Of a DNA stretch of 64,000 nucleotides, positions 32,463-43,260 are shown piece after piece. The DNA lies in assembly GCF_963259705.1 (NCBI RefSeq), contig NC_081847.1, positions 75,025,469-75,089,468 of the forward strand. Reading direction: 5' to 3'. Source of the stretch: Myotis daubentonii. Taxonomy: Eukaryota > Chordata > Mammalia > Chiroptera > Vespertilionidae. Each line of letters starts with the position of its first letter. The stretch's first letter is position 1. A model generated the notes under the pieces. It saw nothing but the letters and a program-made list of their open reading frames with translations. It was not told the DNA's origin and made no database searches. Position numbers and translations under genes: made by a program.

Positions 32463-32532
32463 TTCTTTTTCAGTTATATACACTATACCAGCATCTTCTG
32501 GTATAGTGTATATGTCTGGAAAAAAAGAATAA
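32463..32532. other. Near-perfect hairpin (16-bp perfect stem, 6-base loop)
   Basis: atatacactataccag at 32476-32491 is the exact reverse complement of ctggtatagtgtatat at 32498-32513, with the loop catctt. Beyond a small mismatch the arms keep pairing (ttctttttcag on the left with ctggaaaaaaagaa on the right), giving a stem of about 28-30 pairs. The size and shape resemble a microRNA precursor or a tiny inverted-repeat transposon remnant. No TA duplication is obvious. Confidence 0.85.
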
Positions 32533-32769
32533 AATAGTAAATCATTTATCCCCCCCAAAAAAGGAGGCAAATTAAACACCAATATAAATCATTTTACATT
32601 ACAATAGATAGACTTGTCCTCTTGAAAATTCATCCTGGGTCATGTTTTCTACAGATTCTTGGTCTCCCCAGGACCTGAGGTTCCTGATTCCTACATCTGA
32701 GGCAGATTCCCCAGCCTCTTTCTCATCATCGGAGATCTCAAGGACTTTGCATAGCTTTTGCCACTTGCT

Positions 32770-33335
32770 ACCCTATATTAATCATCTATTGCTACATCAC
32801 AAATTATGCTAAAACTTTTTAATTTGAAAAACAATAAACATCTATTATTTCACTTAGAGCCCAGTCAGTAGTTTGGAAGCAGCTTAACTAGGTGGCTGCG
32901 GCCCAAGATCTCTCATGAGATTGCAGTCAAGATGTTGAGCAGGACTGCAGACCTGACTGGGATGGAAGATCCACTTCCAAAATAGCTCACTAACATAACT
33001 AGAAAGTTCATGCTGGCTTTGACTTTGCCAGGTCCTTGCTTCATGAACCCTTCATAGGCATGGTTGAGTGTCTCCATGACATAATAGCTGGCTTCCCCCA
33101 GAGTGGTTTATTCTAGAGAGAGCAAGATGGTGGCTCTAATGTCTTTTAGACCCAACCTCAAAGTCACACTCCATCACTTCTGAAATATCAATTTATTACT
33201 GGCCAGGCCTAGTACTTACTTTGAGAGAGAGAATTAGACAAGGAATCTATATCCACAGGGAGATTACACAATGAATACTAACAGGCAAGAATTATGAGGA
33301 GCCATCTTGTAGGCTGGCTGCCACAGTGCACCCAC
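32770..33335 (-). mobile_element. Old MaLR-like LTR or related mammalian repeat
   Basis: It begins 'catctattgctacatcacaa' and 'tatttcacttagagcccagt'. It includes 'attactggccaggcctagta' and 'gctggctgccaca' at the end. The same plan is seen at 36.97 and 53.88 kb. Strand and subfamily are inferred from the T-rich start. Confidence 0.5.
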
Positions 33336-34109
33336 TGGCCCCCAATGATTTATACTACTTATGCTACTTTGAGGGACTCTCCCACATGCAAAATGCTCTT
33401 TCCTCTTCCAGAAGCTCCTAAACAGTTTTATCCCATTACACTATCAGCTAGAAATCCAGAACACCTTCATGTACATGAGGTCCAGATGCAAGTGAAGCTC
33501 TTCAGGTCTGATTCTTTGCAGTCCTTTCCAATAAGAACTAAAAAGACCAAAACAGAAGTTAAATATGAGTCATTTGTCCATAACAGTTCTAAAAACCAAC
33601 AGTCACACGTTGGCAATTCCTTGTTTGGGAATTGAGGCCTAGGAAAAATTTCTTGTAGCTCTTGGTTTCACCCTTTGGGCACTTGGTCATCTAAGCATTC
33701 TTCCTTTACCATAAAAAGTAACCCATGTCTGAGATTGCATAATTTTCTCAGCCTGTGTCCTGCCTCGAGAAGCTTAGGCAACCAAAGGCCTCTTTTCATT
33801 TTGTACTACCTCTGTTTCTTTCCGTTCCAATCAGCAGTGTTTCTGTCAGAACATCTCTCTTAAAAGTTTTGTGATTATCCTGTGAATTTAATTTGGGGTT
33901 CACACCATTAGACACAACACATGCTTAACAAATCTATTTGAGATAAACCTTTTTCTACCTTGAGCTTCTACTGAGACTCCTAGGAGATAAAACTTTTAAT
34001 ATTCTTAGTAGCACTTTTTATTTAGTAAGTAGTTCTCTTAACCTAACCTCAGAAACTATGTCTGGAGCAGTCACATCCCACCATCCCCACTGAGGGTCTG
34101 GGATTTTCT
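33336..34109. other. No recognised feature
   Basis: The 113-residue plus frame at 33294-33635 begins in the repeat tail and has no recognisable domain. The remaining sequence is unique-looking. Confidence 0.35.
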
Positions 34110-34360
34110 ACTTAGAATACAGTGGCTAAGCTGAGCACTTAGAGTCAGATACATGGATTTAAATCCCAGCTCTACTTTTTATGAACTGTGAGGCTTTGGA
34201 CAAATTACTTCACCTCTCTGAACTTTGCTCTCTTCTGAGATAATAAGAGTTCTGCCAAATAGAGGTAAAAGCAGTTAACATACAAACATGGAGTTTAGCA
34301 TAGTACCTGGCACATAGTACAGATTCAGTAAATGGCAGGTCTAGTTGTTCTTTTGGCTGT
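34110..34360 (+). repeat. MIR SINE
   Basis: Clear order: 'cagatacatggatttaaatc', 'ccagctctactttttatgaa', 'ggacaaattacttcacctct', 'ctgaactttgctctcttctg', then 'agtacctggcacatagtaca'. Confidence 0.8.
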
Positions 34361-35232
34361 CTGGTTCCTAAACCTCTGATTTCGCTCATTTAGTTCAACA
34401 ATCAGACCTCCTCTCAGTGCCACCTCATAGGGCTCTCTAACCCCAAGACCTCACTCAAGCAGATGTCAGAAAACCCAGCCAGGACTGGTTATTTCATCTG
34501 TATGAAGCTCAACACCTGGCATGGATGCTTTCACCGGAAACCATCTCCTCTCCAAATATTTTATGGCCCCTCATGGCCCCTCAGCAGCAGTGAAGCTCAA
34601 AAGACCTGTGGGGTTTGTTGACCTGGGGCCTTCAGCCCCCCTCCATCTGCCAGGCCGCTGAGGACTCCCAGAACAGCCTGAGATGCTCCACCCCTAAGCA
34701 GCTGTGGGGGGGTTGGCCTTTCTCTGCCCCAGCCCCCAGCAGCTGGGCCATCTGCTCACACTAGGGGACATAGCAGTTCATTTTGAGGGCAGCCTCCTCT
34801 GTTGTCCAGTTAATTCATTCATTCCACGTGCAATTATCAAACACCTACTAAGTGCCAGATTCTGAACTGAGCACTAGGAGCGCAAGTTTTGCTCTAAAGA
34901 AACTCATCGTTTGGTAGAGGAGACATTTTTAAAAGAAGAAATGATGAGCTAGTGTGATTAGTACCACTCCCATCCCGAGACCTGCCACACACATGCATCT
35001 GAGGGAGCTGCCATGTGTCTAGGACATGTCATTTTCTTAGTCAGAGTTCACTGGGCTTGGGTCACTTCACACAAGATGGGCCTAGGAATGCCCACCTAGG
35101 GATTTTAACTTGAGATCAAAGGGTGGCTGAAACTGTAAGATGATGAACTCAAAAATTATCACAAATCAGGTTCCCAACAGCAAAATGTGGGGCTTTTCAA
35201 ACACGATGCTCCAGACATTAAGAGGTGGATCT
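34361..35232. other. Mostly unique DNA
   Basis: An L2-like scrap ('attatcaaacacctactaag', 'tgagcactaggagcgcaag') lies at 34800-34900. The rest is unassigned. Confidence 0.35.
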
Positions 35233-35452
35233 GGCCCTGGCTGGTTTAGCTCAGCGGATAGAGCATCTGCCTGAAGACTGAAGGGTCCCAGGTTCAATTC
35301 TGATCAAGGGCACATGCCCCAGTTGTGGGCTCAATCCCCAATGGGGGGTGTGCAGGAGGCAGCCAATCAATGATTCTCTCATCATTGATGTTTCTATCTC
35401 TCTCACCCTCTCTCTTCCTCTCTGAAATCAATAAAAGATATTTTTTTAAAAA
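35233..35452 (+). mobile_element. Ves SINE
   Basis: Good copy: 'ggccctggctggtttagctc', 'agcggatagagcatctgcct', 'gactgaagggtcccaggttc', 'gtgcaggaggcagccaatca', and end 'ctgaaatcaataaaagatat'. A weak flanking repeat (ggtggatct / gttggctct) may be the decayed duplication. Confidence 0.93.
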
Positions 35453-35619
35453 GTTGGCTCTGTGGCTCATCCCCTTGAACTGAAGGGAATCTTTTTTATT
35501 AACTTAATGCATAGACTGTGACAGACGTGGCTTCAAGGTTCTCTTAAAAAAGATCTTCCACCTTCCTTCAATCTCTTTTGGAACACCAACCTTTGGAACC
35601 CTGAGCTATCGTATAAGAA

Positions 35620-35935
35620 TTCTGGTTACCCTGAGGTTCCTATATTAGAGGCCACATGGAGAGATCACAGAGTAGTAGAGAGAAATGTCATAGGAGCCCC
35701 AGCTATTCCAGCTCCTATCCCAGATGTTAGATATGCAAGTAAAGAAGATGACTTCAACTTCAACCAATATCAGACTGCAGCCACATGAGAGAACCTGAAC
35801 ATGAACCAACTAGTTGTGCCAAGTTAATCCTCAAAACCATGAGAGATAGTAACAATAAATGATTATTGTTGTTTGACATCACTATTAAGGTGGTTTGTTA
35901 TAGAACAAAAGTTAAACAGAGATGGAGGGAGGCCT
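35620..35935 (+). mobile_element. MLT1-like LTR fragment
   Basis: The order 'gccccagctattccagctcc', 'atcagactgcagccacatga', 'aaaccatgagagatagtaac' and 'aataaatgattattgttgtt' matches the 3' half of MaLR LTRs. Confidence 0.6.
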
Positions 35936-36739
35936 TCCATAGAGAGAGGATGAAGCCAACATGCTGGAATAGATGGAGCAATGGAGATGTTGCTTGAGTC
36001 CTGGGTCTACTTGTTTGAGAACTCTTGTCTCTGCCCCTCCTGAAATGATTCCTTAGATTCTTTGGAACTCTTCTTATTAGCTAAGTTAGTACATGTTAGA
36101 TTTCTGTCACTTGCAACCAAATTAATACATGTGATTTGGGATAAGCCAAAGGAGCTTCACATGTTTAGAGCACACGTTGTGGGGGTGGAAGTAGTGAGGG
36201 AAGAAGGAGAGGAATAAGTTCAGGACTTATCAATGAGGAACTGCAAGGAAGATTTTTGTTGTATTCAATTTATATCCTACCTGTCCCCACAAATGATTTG
36301 GGAAGACTACCAAGGACTTTTGACTTTATTATAAAGACAATGAGGAGCCAGAGAACAATTTTTGTATCTAAAGAATGACAGGCTGAGGCATGCATTATGG
36401 AAAGATCAACCTGCCAGTTTGGATGATGTGTTGGAAGAAAGTGAACTGGTCAGGAGTCTATCGATATGATGCAGGGAAGAAATGATGAGGAACTGAATCC
36501 AGGTGGGGAAACGGGGTGGGATGAGAAAGTATTAAGAGATAAAATAGAAAGTCCTTTTTGGGAAGAAGGATGAGAAAAAACAAACCTAAGATGGTTTCCA
36601 AGTTTGTGGTTTGAATACCTGAAGAGGAGATGGTGCCCTTGCCAAGATTCAAGAGAAGGACCAACTCAGGACATAAAGGTGATGACTTGAGCTTGTATAT
36701 GCACATCTCAAGGTGTTTGTGGGGAGTTAAGGAGGAAAG
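35936..36739. other. No recognised feature
   Basis: Unique-looking sequence. The 100-residue minus frame at 36458-36760 shows no domain. Confidence 0.35.
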
Positions 36740-37790
36740 AGCATTCATTAATTTATCCATTTAACACATTTATTGAACACATGTTTTATATCAGGCTCTG
36801 GCAACGTGTTAGTGAGCAAAATGGATATAGTGCTTGCCCTCATAAATTTTACAGTCTAGAAGAGCAGGTAGAAATTAATTAAACATATGAATATAAAATT
36901 ATAAACTCTTAAGGAAAAATATCAGAGTTATGATGGCACATCACAAGGAAACCTGATGAAGTCTGGGGATATATCAGTTACTGTGGTTGCATACCTAATA
37001 ACCCCAATATTTGGTGACATTTATTATCTCTCATGGCTCGTGTAAGTCAGGAATTCCAAAGGGGTACAGTGGTAGCAACTTATCTTTGCTGCTTGATTTC
37101 TGGTGCTTCAACTGGAAGACTCGAGAACTGGGGGTTCGAATCACCTGAAGGCTCATTCACTCACATGTTTGATGGGCACAGTTGGCTTTCCAAGTGAACT
37201 GTTTGAATGGGCTAGTTGGGCTTTCTCACAAAATGGGCAAGTAGAGAGTGGGGGAGGGGAGAGAGAGAGGTTGCCTCTTATGACTCAGCCTTAAAAGTCA
37301 CCCAGCACCACTTCTGCCACATTCTATCAATCAAGGCAGTAACAGATCCACCCAGGTTCTGGAAGAGGAAACACAAACTCACCACTTGACAGAGTGGTGT
37401 TAATACCACATTGTAAGAAGGGCATGTGGAATGGGAAAATACAGCCTGTCACACGGAGGTCTCATTTGAGCTGAGATCTCAATGATGAACATGGGGAACA
37501 TAAGTCAACCAGTGGTGGGATGAAGATGACAGATGAGGGACAGTATTCCGAGTGGAAGGAACAGCATGTGCAGAGGCCCTGATGTATGAAAGAGCATGAT
37601 GTATTTGAGAAGTCTATGGAAGGACAGAGCAGGTGAAGTGAGCTGGAAACACGCATCTGAAGGTCAAGGAAAAGGTCAATGTTGAAAACAAAAGTGTGGA
37701 AGCCCGGGTAGATGGCTGTGGAGGGGAACGCAAGGGAGAGTGAGCAGAGAGTCAAAAGCAAGTCTCATAAAAACTGGAGTTTGCCTGAAC
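36740..37790 (-). mobile_element. L2 LINE fragment, split by a MaLR-like LTR
   Basis: The left part (36740-36970) has 'cacatttattgaacacatgt', 'tatatcaggctctggcaacg' and 'cttgccctcataaattttac'. The right part (37440-37790) has 'gtggaaggaacagcatgtgc' and 'agaggccctgatgtatgaaa'. Both are antisense L2 text in the right order, so the 36.97-37.44 kb LTR inserted into it. Confidence 0.6.
36970..37445 (-). mobile_element. MaLR-like LTR inserted in L2
   Basis: It starts 'atatcagttactgtggttgc' and then 'tctctcatggctcgtgtaag'. It ends near 'aagaagggcatgtggaatgg'. The opening motif is like the repeats at 32.77 and 53.88 kb. Confidence 0.5.
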
Positions 37791-37902
37791 ATAGTGCCCT
37801 CTGCCAACTTCCTACTGCTGAAATACGGTCAACCTCAGAGCTTGTCTTCACTCTCGACCACTGGAAGCTGGCTGCTTTGCTCTGCTATCTGATTGCCTAG
37901 AG

Positions 37903-38113
37903 CCGTGGTCGGCAAACTGCAGCCCGTGAGCCACATGCAACTCTTTGGCCCCTTGAGTGTGGCTCCTCCACAAAGTACCACGTGCGGGCGCACACATACA
38001 GTGCGATTGAAACTTCGTGGCCCATGTGCAGAAGTCAGTATTTTGTGGAAGAGCCACACTCAAGGGGCCAAAGAGCCGCATGTGGCTCGCGAGCCTCAGT
38101 TTGTCAACCCCTG
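37903..38113 (+). mobile_element. Foldback hAT non-autonomous element, about 211 bp
   Basis: The left arm ('gagccacatgcaactctttg', 'gccccttgagtgtggctcct') and the right arm ('gaagagccacactcaagggg', 'ccaaagagccgcatgtggct') are reverse complements over roughly 80-100 bp. The ends resemble ca-ggtcggcaaactg and its complement. The 8-bp flanks (gcctagag / ggtagcca) do not match, so the duplication is lost or the end is off by a few bases. The open frames on both strands (82 and 93 residues) mirror each other because of the palindrome and are not genes. Confidence 0.8.
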
Positions 38114-38117
38114 GGTA

Positions 38118-38880
38118 GCCAGCCTCCAAGATGGCCCCTGATGATCCTTGCCTCTTGGTATTTACCCCCTTGTGTAGTCTTCTTCAACATTGAATCAAGC
38201 TGACCTCTGTGACCAAAAGAATTCTGCAGAAATGACAGTGTGTGACTTCCAAACGTAAGTTACTACACTACATCTTCCACCTTGCCTTGCTCACCCTGGA
38301 AAAACCAGCCATCATGCCATGAAGTGTCCAACAGCCCTCTGGAGAGGCCCATGTGGTGAGAAACGAAGGCCTCCTGCCAATAGCCAACACCAACTTGCCA
38401 GCCTTGTGAGTGAACCCCTTTGGAAGTGGATCCTCTTCTCTAGTCAAACCTTCAATGATTCCATCCCTCTAGTCCAGCGGTTCTCAACCTGTGGGTTGCG
38501 ACCCCTTTGGGGGTCAAACGACCCTTTCACAGGGGTCGCCTAAGACCATCAGAAAACACATATATAATTACATATTGTTGTTGTGATTCATCACTATGCT
38601 TTAATTATGTTCAATTTGTAACAATGAAATTGGGGGTCACCACAACATGAGGAACTGTATTAAAGGGTCGCAGCATTAGGAAGGTTGAGAACCACTGCTC
38701 TAGTCTTTAAATCTCAGGCTGAGGCCTCAAACATCATGGAGCAGAGAAAAGGCATCACCACTGTCTAAATTAATGACCAACAAACACCATGTGAGAAAAT
38801 AAATTATCATTATTGTTGTTTCGAGGCATTGATATGCTGAGGTGATTGGTTACACATCAATAGATAACTGCTGCACTAGC
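38118..38880 (+). mobile_element. MLT1-type LTR, split by a SPIN element
   Basis: The left part has 'cagcctccaagatggcccct', 'gaaatgacagtgtgtgactt', 'ggcccatgtggtgagaaacg' and 'aggcctcctgccaatagcca'. The right part has 'gtgagaaaataaattatcat', 'tattgttgtttcgaggcatt' and 'acatcaatagataactgctg'. Removing 38475-38705 restores one LTR. Confidence 0.75.
38467..38705 (+). mobile_element. SPIN-type hAT MITE (223 bp) with perfect 8-bp duplication
   Basis: The element runs from cagcggttctcaacctgtgg (38475) to gttgagaaccactg (38697). ctctagtc lies at 38467-38474 and 38698-38705. SPIN elements are hAT transposons known to have spread horizontally between distant vertebrates, bats included. Its inner part keeps only the 'atatataattacatattgtt' half of the long form at 59.7 kb. 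Confidence 0.93.
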
Positions 38881-39189
38881 CTAGCCCTTTGATTATCCCA
38901 CTTTACCTCACATTCCCCTGAATATAATCAGTTCCAGGAGACTGGGCTAGAAGAAACCACTCATTCAAAGCTTGGCTCCATTTAGGGCTTTCCACGCAGT
39001 TTATAAAACACCATCTCCATTTGCACACCTCTGGTGACAGAGAATTCACTACCTCTCAAGGCCCCTCACTTCATTTGATGCCTGGCTTCCATCCTAGTCA
39101 CCACTACTGCTGGTGCCCACTTTCCCAAGAGCTGTCCCTGACCCAGTGCTGAACCCAGACCCCCTCAACCCTTCCCCAGCCAAAAGATC
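38881..39189. other. No clear feature
   Basis: A short motif 'acagagaattcactacctct' recalls old CR1/L3 sequence. The rest is unassigned. Confidence 0.3.
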
Positions 39190-39560
39190 AAATTACAATT
39201 CCAAAAGGCATGCTTGACTTGGAAACGTCAGCAAGAAAGTTCTGTTTCCCCGTATCTCTACATGAAGAAAGACTCCTTGTCAGTTTGGAGCAATTAGCTG
39301 TGGGAGATGAGGAGGGAGTAGTGAGAGTTGCTGTGAGGGGGCAGAGTGGCCCCGGAAGCCCCAGCTCAGACAGACATGCTGCAGATGGCACAATGAGATA
39401 ACGCCTTTCATGTTTCAGAAACCACATTGTCAACAATGTTTCCAGACTCAGAAATGAGCTGAAGTCATCAGGAGTGCCCGGCAGCAAGCAGCAGGCACCT
39501 TGGTGGGGGCCCCTCATTTGACGTTTCGCATTGGTGCAAAGAGAAACTGGCAAGGTTCAC
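39190..39560. other. Candidate conserved non-coding block
   Basis: A repeat-free segment including 'ccaaaaggcatgcttgactt', 'ggagcaattagctgtgggag' and 'cacattgtcaacaatgtttc'. The 121-residue minus frame here (39188-39553) has no recognised domain. The mixture of homeobox-type and palindromic motifs is suggestive only. Confidence 0.3.
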
Positions 39561-39769
39561 AGAAAAGCTTGGTGGGCCTACTGTCTCCAGAGGCTGTGGG
39601 AAGGGTAAGCCTGGGGCATGCAGAGGCATTTACTGGGGTCAATGTTTAAAAGCTCCGATCCTGTAGCTCCTGTCCTAATAGCAGGGGATTAACTCCAAGA
39701 CTCAGAATGCAACCTCCTGCCCCTTGCCTTGTGCATTGGTGTTTCCTCTTTATTATTTTTTTCATTGGT

Positions 39770-39890
39770 ATGCACATTGCTTTTTATTATATATGCATTC
39801 AGATACTTCTAAATAAAGGAGACATATGTACTACTATTTGTAATACTTTAAACAATAAAATAAAATTTAAAGAAAATCACTATATCAAGG
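39770..39890 (+). mobile_element. Short L1 3' tail
   Basis: It has 'ggagacatatgtactactat' then 'taatactttaaacaataaaa', the end of a bat-type L1 3' UTR with A-rich tail. It is very short, so 5' truncation was extreme. Confidence 0.6.
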
Positions 39891-40344
39891 GAGGGCCTTG
39901 ATATTAATGAAAGGAGAATGAGGTAGCTGTTTCCTCTTTAGATGGTTACAGAAAACAAACATGATTAATCCAATCACCCATATCTTAAATAAGAATGGTA
40001 TTATTTTTAACAAAATTATCCTTGTTAAAATAAAAATTGCTCTCTAGGCTGAAGATTAGGCTCCATCTGAAGCAGTCTTTCCATTACAGCTGTCCTTCCT
40101 CTGGCATTGCCCATCCTTAGAAGAGCCAGGAAACAGAATCAGAGGCTGGTACCCTGCCACCCAGGACACCCATGACTCCAGCCAATTGTAAGGATTGGGG
40201 GGGTGGGGAAGGTTGAGAGTTAGCTATTGAAGCAGCCCTGTTTATGCCCTATGCAAGCAGGAGATGCAACGTAGAGTTAAGATTACATAATTACATATTA
40301 TTACATAATAACTTAATCAATAAAAAATTTTTTAAAAAGATTAC

Positions 40345-41679
40345 ATATCTTATGTAAGGAATAGATAGTTTAGGAGAAAATACATCCCTGTTCCTTCTGC
40401 TGAAGCACCTTCTTATGTTTGCTCAGGAGGGAATTGGCACTCTAGCCCTAATTGCAGAGTCCCATTTACTAGGGCAAAACAAACAAGTAAGTTATTCCCC
40501 CTAGGAATTCAAAAAGGACAAAAACTAAACTTGAACCTGTGCCTGTGCCTCAGAAACAAGATTTGCAGAAGATGGCAGGTGGGAAGTAGTGGGGGGAACA
40601 TTCTCTGGTGTTATGATAACCCAGGTCATTGAGACTCAGCCTGAGAATTCCAAGCAAACCTACCCATTCAGCAGTGAGTTTGAGCCCCAGGAGGTATCGA
40701 CACCTTTGCCTTTCCAGTCAGGTCCTGGAAATTGTGTGGCCCCCTTTACCATGGCAGGACACCCAGCAGCTGGTAGACCACTCTGGACAGAGAAATGAAA
40801 CCCCCAGGAGGCAGGGTGAGAGGGAAAAGTGAAGCTGAGAACCACTGCTCTAAACCTGGGAGTTCAAGTTAATTGCACCTTGATCTTGGGGAGGAGTTGT
40901 AGGCCCCTGGAGCAGGAACATCCAGAGCCCTGTGAGTGTAGGCAAGCCCCCGCACACCTTACCTTCCATACAAATTCACACACTGGGCCACTGGGCCACA
41001 CCCCAGCCCTGCCTGGCCCTCCAGCCTCATCTCAGCTGGATATGTGGAGACACTCTAGTCTCTAGACCGCCTAGGGTACGCTGAGAATGGTTGGTCTTGG
41101 GGGTTCTTGCTCCTCCTAGAAGCTGACAGTGAGTAACAGGGCCTGGGTTCAAGAGATGTCCATACCCCAGCCTGGGGTTTCCTCCAAGGCCCCCCAGAGT
41201 GAAAGGCTCAGTCAGACAAAGCTCCCACTGGCCTCCAAAGCCCTGCAAGAGGCAGACACACAGGCCTGGCCCAGCAGTTCCCAGCGGGAGGCCTGTCACA
41301 CCTGAGCAGACCCAGAGGTACCAGCTCGGCAGTTGGGCCTGGATGGCAGTGCCACTGCCGGCTGATGGATCGCTTTACAATGAGGGTGTTGAACAGGCTG
41401 CCAGCTGTGCCAGCACAGGCTCCCGATCAGCATGGCTGCACTGCTCCCCGTCCCTCCCACAAGTGCCGGAACTGGGAAACAGCACATCCCAGCGAGCAGC
41501 AATTAATCTGTGCAAGGAGACAGGCCGAAGACAGAAGACAGGATGGGGGCCGCCAGTGAGCTGATGTGCCCTGTCTGCTTCCCCGAAGGTCAGCCAGGCC
41601 CTCAGACAGGCAGTCTGCCAGGCTCAGGTGCACAGACCGCCCACAGCACCATGGGGAGGACACCTCAGGGATTCTGGCA
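40345..41679. other. Mostly unique GC-richer DNA
   Basis: At 40838-40852 the text 'gagaaccactgctct' looks like a bare hAT terminal repeat, but no partner end is found. The frames at 40589-41564 and 41296-41807 (113-126 residues at most) have no domain. 41330-41540, with 'gagcagcaattaatctgtgc', might be conserved. Confidence 0.35.
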
Positions 41680-41850
41680 CACGGTGAAGAGCACTGCGGA
41701 GAGTCAGGAGATGCAGGTTGGAATCCCAGCTCTGCCACTGACCAGCTGTGAAGCCTTAAGCAAATTCTGTCATTTCTCTGGGCCTCATTTTCCACTTTGG
41801 GAAGCATAACTGCAACCTCTCGGAGCTATGGCGAGGAGCAAAGGAAATGA
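41680..41850 (+). repeat. MIR SINE
   Basis: Clear core: 'ggagatgcaggttggaatcc', 'cagctctgccactgaccagc', 'tgggcctcattttccacttt'. Confidence 0.75.
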
Positions 41851-42079
41851 CTGTGGCAAGTGCCTGACAGGCAACTAACTGTCCAGCGAAGACCCTGGGC
41901 TTCTCTCAGGAGAACCCCACATGTGATTGCTAAGCAGGCACAGAGCACCTCCCTCAGGCCAATGAGGTCCCAAAGGGAAAAGGGGAAGGGTGGGAAGGAA
42001 ATATCTTTCCATGAATCATCAATCTGGGAACAGCCAATGACGGCAAAGGAAGAAGGAGCCCCATGCAGGCACCTTGGGT

Positions 42080-42490
42080 CCAGCTGGTCTTTTGTCCCCT
42101 GCCTCGCCCCATCCAGTCCTCAAACCCCAGAGTCTCAAGAGGTAACCTTCAAAAGAGATGTCTGGTCACACCCCTGTCCTATTTTTAAAGCCCCAGGTGT
42201 CTCCTTCATGCTGACAGAGCAAAGTAAAAATGCCTCAGTGTGGCATTCAATGTCAGTTCCAAATCTGCTGAGTCTCACTGCTCACCATGAACTCCCTCTT
42301 GCAGCCACCCAGAAAAGCTCACCATTCCCAGAATGCACCAGGCTGTTGCAAGACTGGGCCTTTGCACGTGCTGGCCCCTACCCAAAAAGCCCACCCTGTG
42401 CTCTTAGCCCTCTAAATCACTGCCCCTCTAAGGCCCAGCTGTAGGAAGACATCCCCTGATGCCCCTGGCCCAGGCATAGGTAGTTATAAT
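42080..42490 (+). mobile_element. L2 LINE 3' region
   Basis: The phrase order 'tcttcatgctgacagagcaa'-like, 'ccaaatctgctgagtctcac', 'gcaagactgggcctttgcac', then 'gtgctggcccctacc' is typical forward L2. The 194-residue frame at 41860-42444 spans MIR-flanking DNA and this L2, so it is not a gene. Confidence 0.6.
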
Positions 42491-43260
42491 CTACCCACTC
42501 AAAGTTTACATCATCTCTACAGTCTCCTTCCCCAGCTTGAATACTTTCAGTGACGGGGAACTCACCATCTTCAAGGACATCTTATTCCGTCCTTGGTCAA
42601 TCAGCTTCTCGATGTCTTCAAGTACTACAGTTCACCATAGATCAATAGTTCCCATCTCCTCAGGCCTCTTGACTTCATAAAATAAAAAACCAAACATCCT
42701 TCCTAAACTTTTTAAAGATTTTTTGCAGGAAGTAAACAGGCTTATGTTTTACTTGAAAACCTCTGCATCTGACATGGTCCTTCCACTGAATTCTCATTCT
42801 CTGACCTGCATCTCAGCTCTTGTGATGTTTCTATTAACATTGCCTGAGGGTGAATTGGTTTGGGGAGTTTACATCATCCTGCTTATTTATACAAAGTCAA
42901 GAGTCAACTGAAAGCCCAAAACCTGCTGTGCTAAGCCAGAACATCCCCATCTGCACATGGGCCATTGCTTCTGCCTCCCAGTACAGGACACTACATAATT
43001 CCTCTGCTGTCCCCACACCAGTGGCCAAGATCTTTTGAGAAACTGATTTTTTCATTCAGCCTCTTCACACTTTTTTCTCTCTTTCACCTTTATTTTATAT
43101 GCAAATCTATCACTTCATCTAAATTATTTATTAAAAATATTCAATAGGATCAGAGCTGAGAAAGAACCCTTAGGCTATCTAATAAAGACCTCCCTGGAGG
43201 ATTTTCCACCCATTAATCTGCTCTCACTAGAAAATCTAGCTATTAATCTATTGGGATCCA
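42491..43260. other. CR1/L3-like scraps in otherwise unassigned DNA
   Basis: 42520-42700 ('gaatactttcagtgacgggg', 'aactcaccatcttcaaggac') and 43120-43250 ('gaaagaacccttaggctatc', 'aagacctccctggaggattt', 'cacccattaatctgctctca') resemble parts of old CR1/L3 LINEs. The names are tentative. Confidence 0.4.

Noticed and set aside
32112..32582. 156-residue minus frame
   Set aside because: It begins in the hairpin area and ends in the A-rich HAL1 tail (phenylalanine-rich end), so it is an artefact.
40836..40852. SPIN-like end 'gagaaccactgctct'
   Set aside because: There is no matching opposite end within a few hundred bases. It may be a bare remnant or chance.
41860..42444. 194-residue plus frame
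   Set aside because: It spans unique DNA and L2 sequence with no recognisable domain, and the composition is that of C-rich non-coding DNA.
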